Made by a program: the position numbers and the translations under genes. DNA of 64,000 bases from Winogradskyella helgolandensis. GTDB lineage: Bacteria > Bacteroidota > Bacteroidia > Flavobacteriales > Flavobacteriaceae. Of the stretch, positions 63,001 to 64,000 are shown in pieces; the stretch's first letter is position 1; each line of letters opens with the position of its first letter. The stretch is from contig NZ_JABFHO010000001.1 in assembly GCF_013404085.1 (NCBI RefSeq), positions 558,001-622,000 of the forward strand, in the 5' to 3' direction. A model generated the notes under the pieces. It saw only the letters and a program-made list of their open reading frames with translations. It searched no databases and had not been told where the DNA came from.

Positions 63001-64000
63001 ACTGGTGGTCTTCAAATCCTTCAAACGATAAGGAAGCGGCTAAAATGTTAGTCTTTTCAACTGATAAAGAAAATTATAATGTTGGAGAAACTGCCAAATT
63101 AACCTTCCCATCAGGTTCAGAAGGCAGAGCTTTGGTGAGTATAGAAAATGGTTCGGAAGTGTTGCAACAGCAATGGGTAAAAACGAAGCCAGGTGAAACG
63201 ACTGTGGATATTCCTGTAACTTCAGAAATGGCACCAAACGTCTTTATCAACATTTCATTATTGCAACCACATGCGATAACATCTAACGATTTACCAATTC
63301 GTTTGTTTGGAGTCATTCCGATGATGGTAGAGGATCCTGCCACCAAATTAGAACCTCAAATTAAGATGCCAGATGTTATTAGACCTGAGCAATCTTACGA
63401 GATAAAAGTATCTGAAAAGAATAACAAATCTATGACCTATACCATTGCGGTTGTAGAAGAAGGCCTCTTAGATCTAACCCGATTTAAAACACCAAATGCT
63501 TGGGATAGTTTCTATGCACGTGAAGCATTAGGCGTGAAAACCTGGGATATTTTTGATGATGTTATTGGCGCTTATTCCGGTAGTGTTGACCAAGTATTCG
63601 CGATTGGTGGTGATGGCAGTGCAGCTGCAGGAAAAAACAAAAAAGCCAACCGTTTTAAACCTGTAGTGACGTATTTGGGCCCTTTCCTTTTAGATAAAGG
63701 AAAAACCAAAACACACCAACTTAAAATGCCAAATTATATTGGTGCAGTAAGAGCTATGGTTGTGGCAGGAAACAACACCACAGAAGCTTATGGAAGCGTT
63801 GATAAGTCTGTTCAGGTGAAACAACCTTTAATGGTTTTAGCCACGTTACCACGAAAATTGAGTCCTGGTGAAAAAGTGACATTACCTGTAACAGTTTTTG
63901 CTATGGAAGACAAGGTTAAAAACGTCAATCTATCCTTAAAATTAAGTGATGGTATTACTGTAAAAGGAGACGCGACACAATCCCTTACATTTGATAAGCC
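60072..64000 (+). CDS. Alpha-2-macroglobulin-family lipoprotein (partial, runs off the right edge)
   Basis: The ATG at 60072 gives a lipoprotein signal (LLLLLILVFVVSCKK) and then at least 1309 codons without a stop. Blocks of the bacterial macroglobulin family are seen: the Ig-like N-terminal part (AMNNHTLLFTPDEHLEPATE), the MG motif AERGVWRPGDSLFLTFMLND near residue 635, and A2M-type sequence near the end (YLGPFLLDKGKTKTHQLKMP). These proteins are thought to trap foreign proteases in the periplasm. Around residues 455-485 there is an acidic stretch (DDDDYYDDYNEEDDYASEES) not expected in the family core. The thioester region, if any, is outside the window. Confidence 0.88.
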   Translation, partial: MNIKKHLLLLLILVFVVSCKKTPVETDNIFKYRDYISYTTSGLVSVADPIKISLSDTVNGWEIDKTLPTELVKITPHVQGQLKAMNNHTLLFTPDEHLEPATEYTVNVKLNDIYKNVPKTFEEYTFQFKTITPSFNITTQNLQSYSKEWQYMFAQLRSADVISLAEAKQLVSASQNSKSLQLVWNDAAETSKFFEFKIDSINRLVEDSKIDIAWDGSAIKAENKGENFITIPGKNNFTIVNTEVIQSPEQFLSLNFSDPLVKQQNFAGLVSLQGVKNPKYIVDGNVLRVYPDSKLVGDIQVDVFQGIKNTDGFKLKKPFSELVTFEELKPEVRLISNGSILPNSNELKFNFEAVNLSKVDVRIIKIFEDNVLQFLQDYNINGNDQYAIKKVGRRIAKETITLIQEEHQNTGKWKAYSIDLSKYLKADPGAIYRVELSFKKEYSLYDCTSNAETTSIDDDDYYDDYNEEDDYASEESTEEEEDLREERYWDNLTYSYRNTNYRWRDRDNPCTESYFNYGNRVVSQNLISSDLGIIAKQGADNTYLFAVTNILTTSPESATKITLYNYQQQELADGITNKEGMLKIDAKHRAAFAIATKGSNVSYIKLHDGMSLSLSKFDVSGNRLQRGLKGYIYAERGVWRPGDSLFLTFMLNDMANKLPKRHPVKLEITDPVGKLVYRKISIDNLNNFYDFIVPTSTDYKTGNYNAKVSVGGATFSKGLKIETVKPNRLKIKIDFENDILTNNTPLQGDLNVTWLHGAPAKNLKAEIKAKFTSTYTSFKGYKDYVFNDPTRTFNSEETNVFEGNLDADGNATINSKLNIGKNAPGMLSAQFLVRAFENGGDFSLDAFTMPYAPYESFVGLQSPKGNNYGSYFTDENHTFDIATVTAEGKPIKREKLEVKVYKVEWRWWWNSSYDNLSSYVSSNYHRPVQSFLVNTDANGKANFKLKIPEDERGRYLIRVVDPVSGHATGRTAYFYKNWWSSNPSNDKEAAKMLVFSTDKENYNVGETAKLTFPSGSEGRALVSIENGSEVLQQQWVKTKPGETTVDIPVTSEMAPNVFINISLLQPHAITSNDLPIRLFGVIPMMVEDPATKLEPQIKMPDVIRPEQSYEIKVSEKNNKSMTYTIAVVEEGLLDLTRFKTPNAWDSFYAREALGVKTWDIFDDVIGAYSGSVDQVFAIGGDGSAAAGKNKKANRFKPVVTYLGPFLLDKGKTKTHQLKMPNYIGAVRAMVVAGNNTTEAYGSVDKSVQVKQPLMVLATLPRKLSPGEKVTLPVTVFAMEDKVKNVNLSLKLSDGITVKGDATQSLTFDK

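Overview
The window is AT-rich chromosomal DNA from a member of the Bacteroidota, almost certainly a flavobacterium (Flavobacteriaceae). This rests on the -7 promoter boxes of the TAnnTTTG type, weak or absent Shine-Dalgarno sites, the BatA-E/MoxR/DUF58 operon, DUF6090, DUF1800/DUF1501 and CvpA-type gene families, a bifunctional OlsF-type acyltransferase, and short flavobacterial palindromes. No rRNA, tRNA, IS transposase or CRISPR array was seen. Assignment to a genus is not possible from the sequence alone.

Layout. 1-5.4 kb: a truncated regulatory-domain protein, an aminolipid acyltransferase, aspartate kinase with a GNAT partner, fructose-1,6-bisphosphatase and a TerB-like protein. 5.5-14.5 kb: mfd, a DMT permease, a TlpA-type thioredoxin protein, a zinc-ribbon protein, a lipoprotein and gpsA. 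14.5-21.4 kb: one five-gene tripartite RND efflux operon with a GbsR/MarR-type regulator as first gene, a TetR-type regulator as last gene, and a palindromic operator over its promoter. 21.5-24.2 kb: pheS, a lipocalin-like lipoprotein broken by one nonsense codon, and a CvpA-family gene. 24.2-28.1 kb: two beta-carbonic anhydrases and a SulP anion transporter, which looks like a bicarbonate/CO2 handling cluster. 28.1-37.5 kb: the Bat aerotolerance operon (MoxR, DUF58, a BatD-like protein, BatA, BatB, BatC, BatD, BatE). 37.6-49 kb: assorted enzymes (aldo/keto reductase, SDR, ALDH7-type dehydrogenase), an S23-type four-helix protein, an AlbA_2 protein, a DUF1800/DUF1501 secreted pair and several lipoproteins.

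The most unusual region is 49.2-59.4 kb: twelve tandem same-strand paralogues of one single-pass membrane family (DUF6090-like), one of them frameshifted. The first ~40 codons of many copies are nearly identical in DNA, while the C-terminal domains diverge strongly. C-terminal relationships (for example copies 1 and 9) disagree with N-terminal ones, which points to gene conversion or cassette shuffling. Four intergenic spots hold a ~110-base element with three hairpins whose stems show compensatory changes, and each element begins with a duplicate of the start of a DUF6090 gene; a fifth spot keeps only its 3' half. This is the best candidate for an undescribed system here.

59.4-60.07 kb is a repeat graveyard: a decayed GIY-YIG nuclease gene sits between two inverted copies of a 27-base palindrome, and the whole is flanked by a ~43-base direct repeat. 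The window ends inside a large alpha-2-macroglobulin-type lipoprotein gene (60072 onward).

All family assignments come from motifs read by eye; no database search was run.
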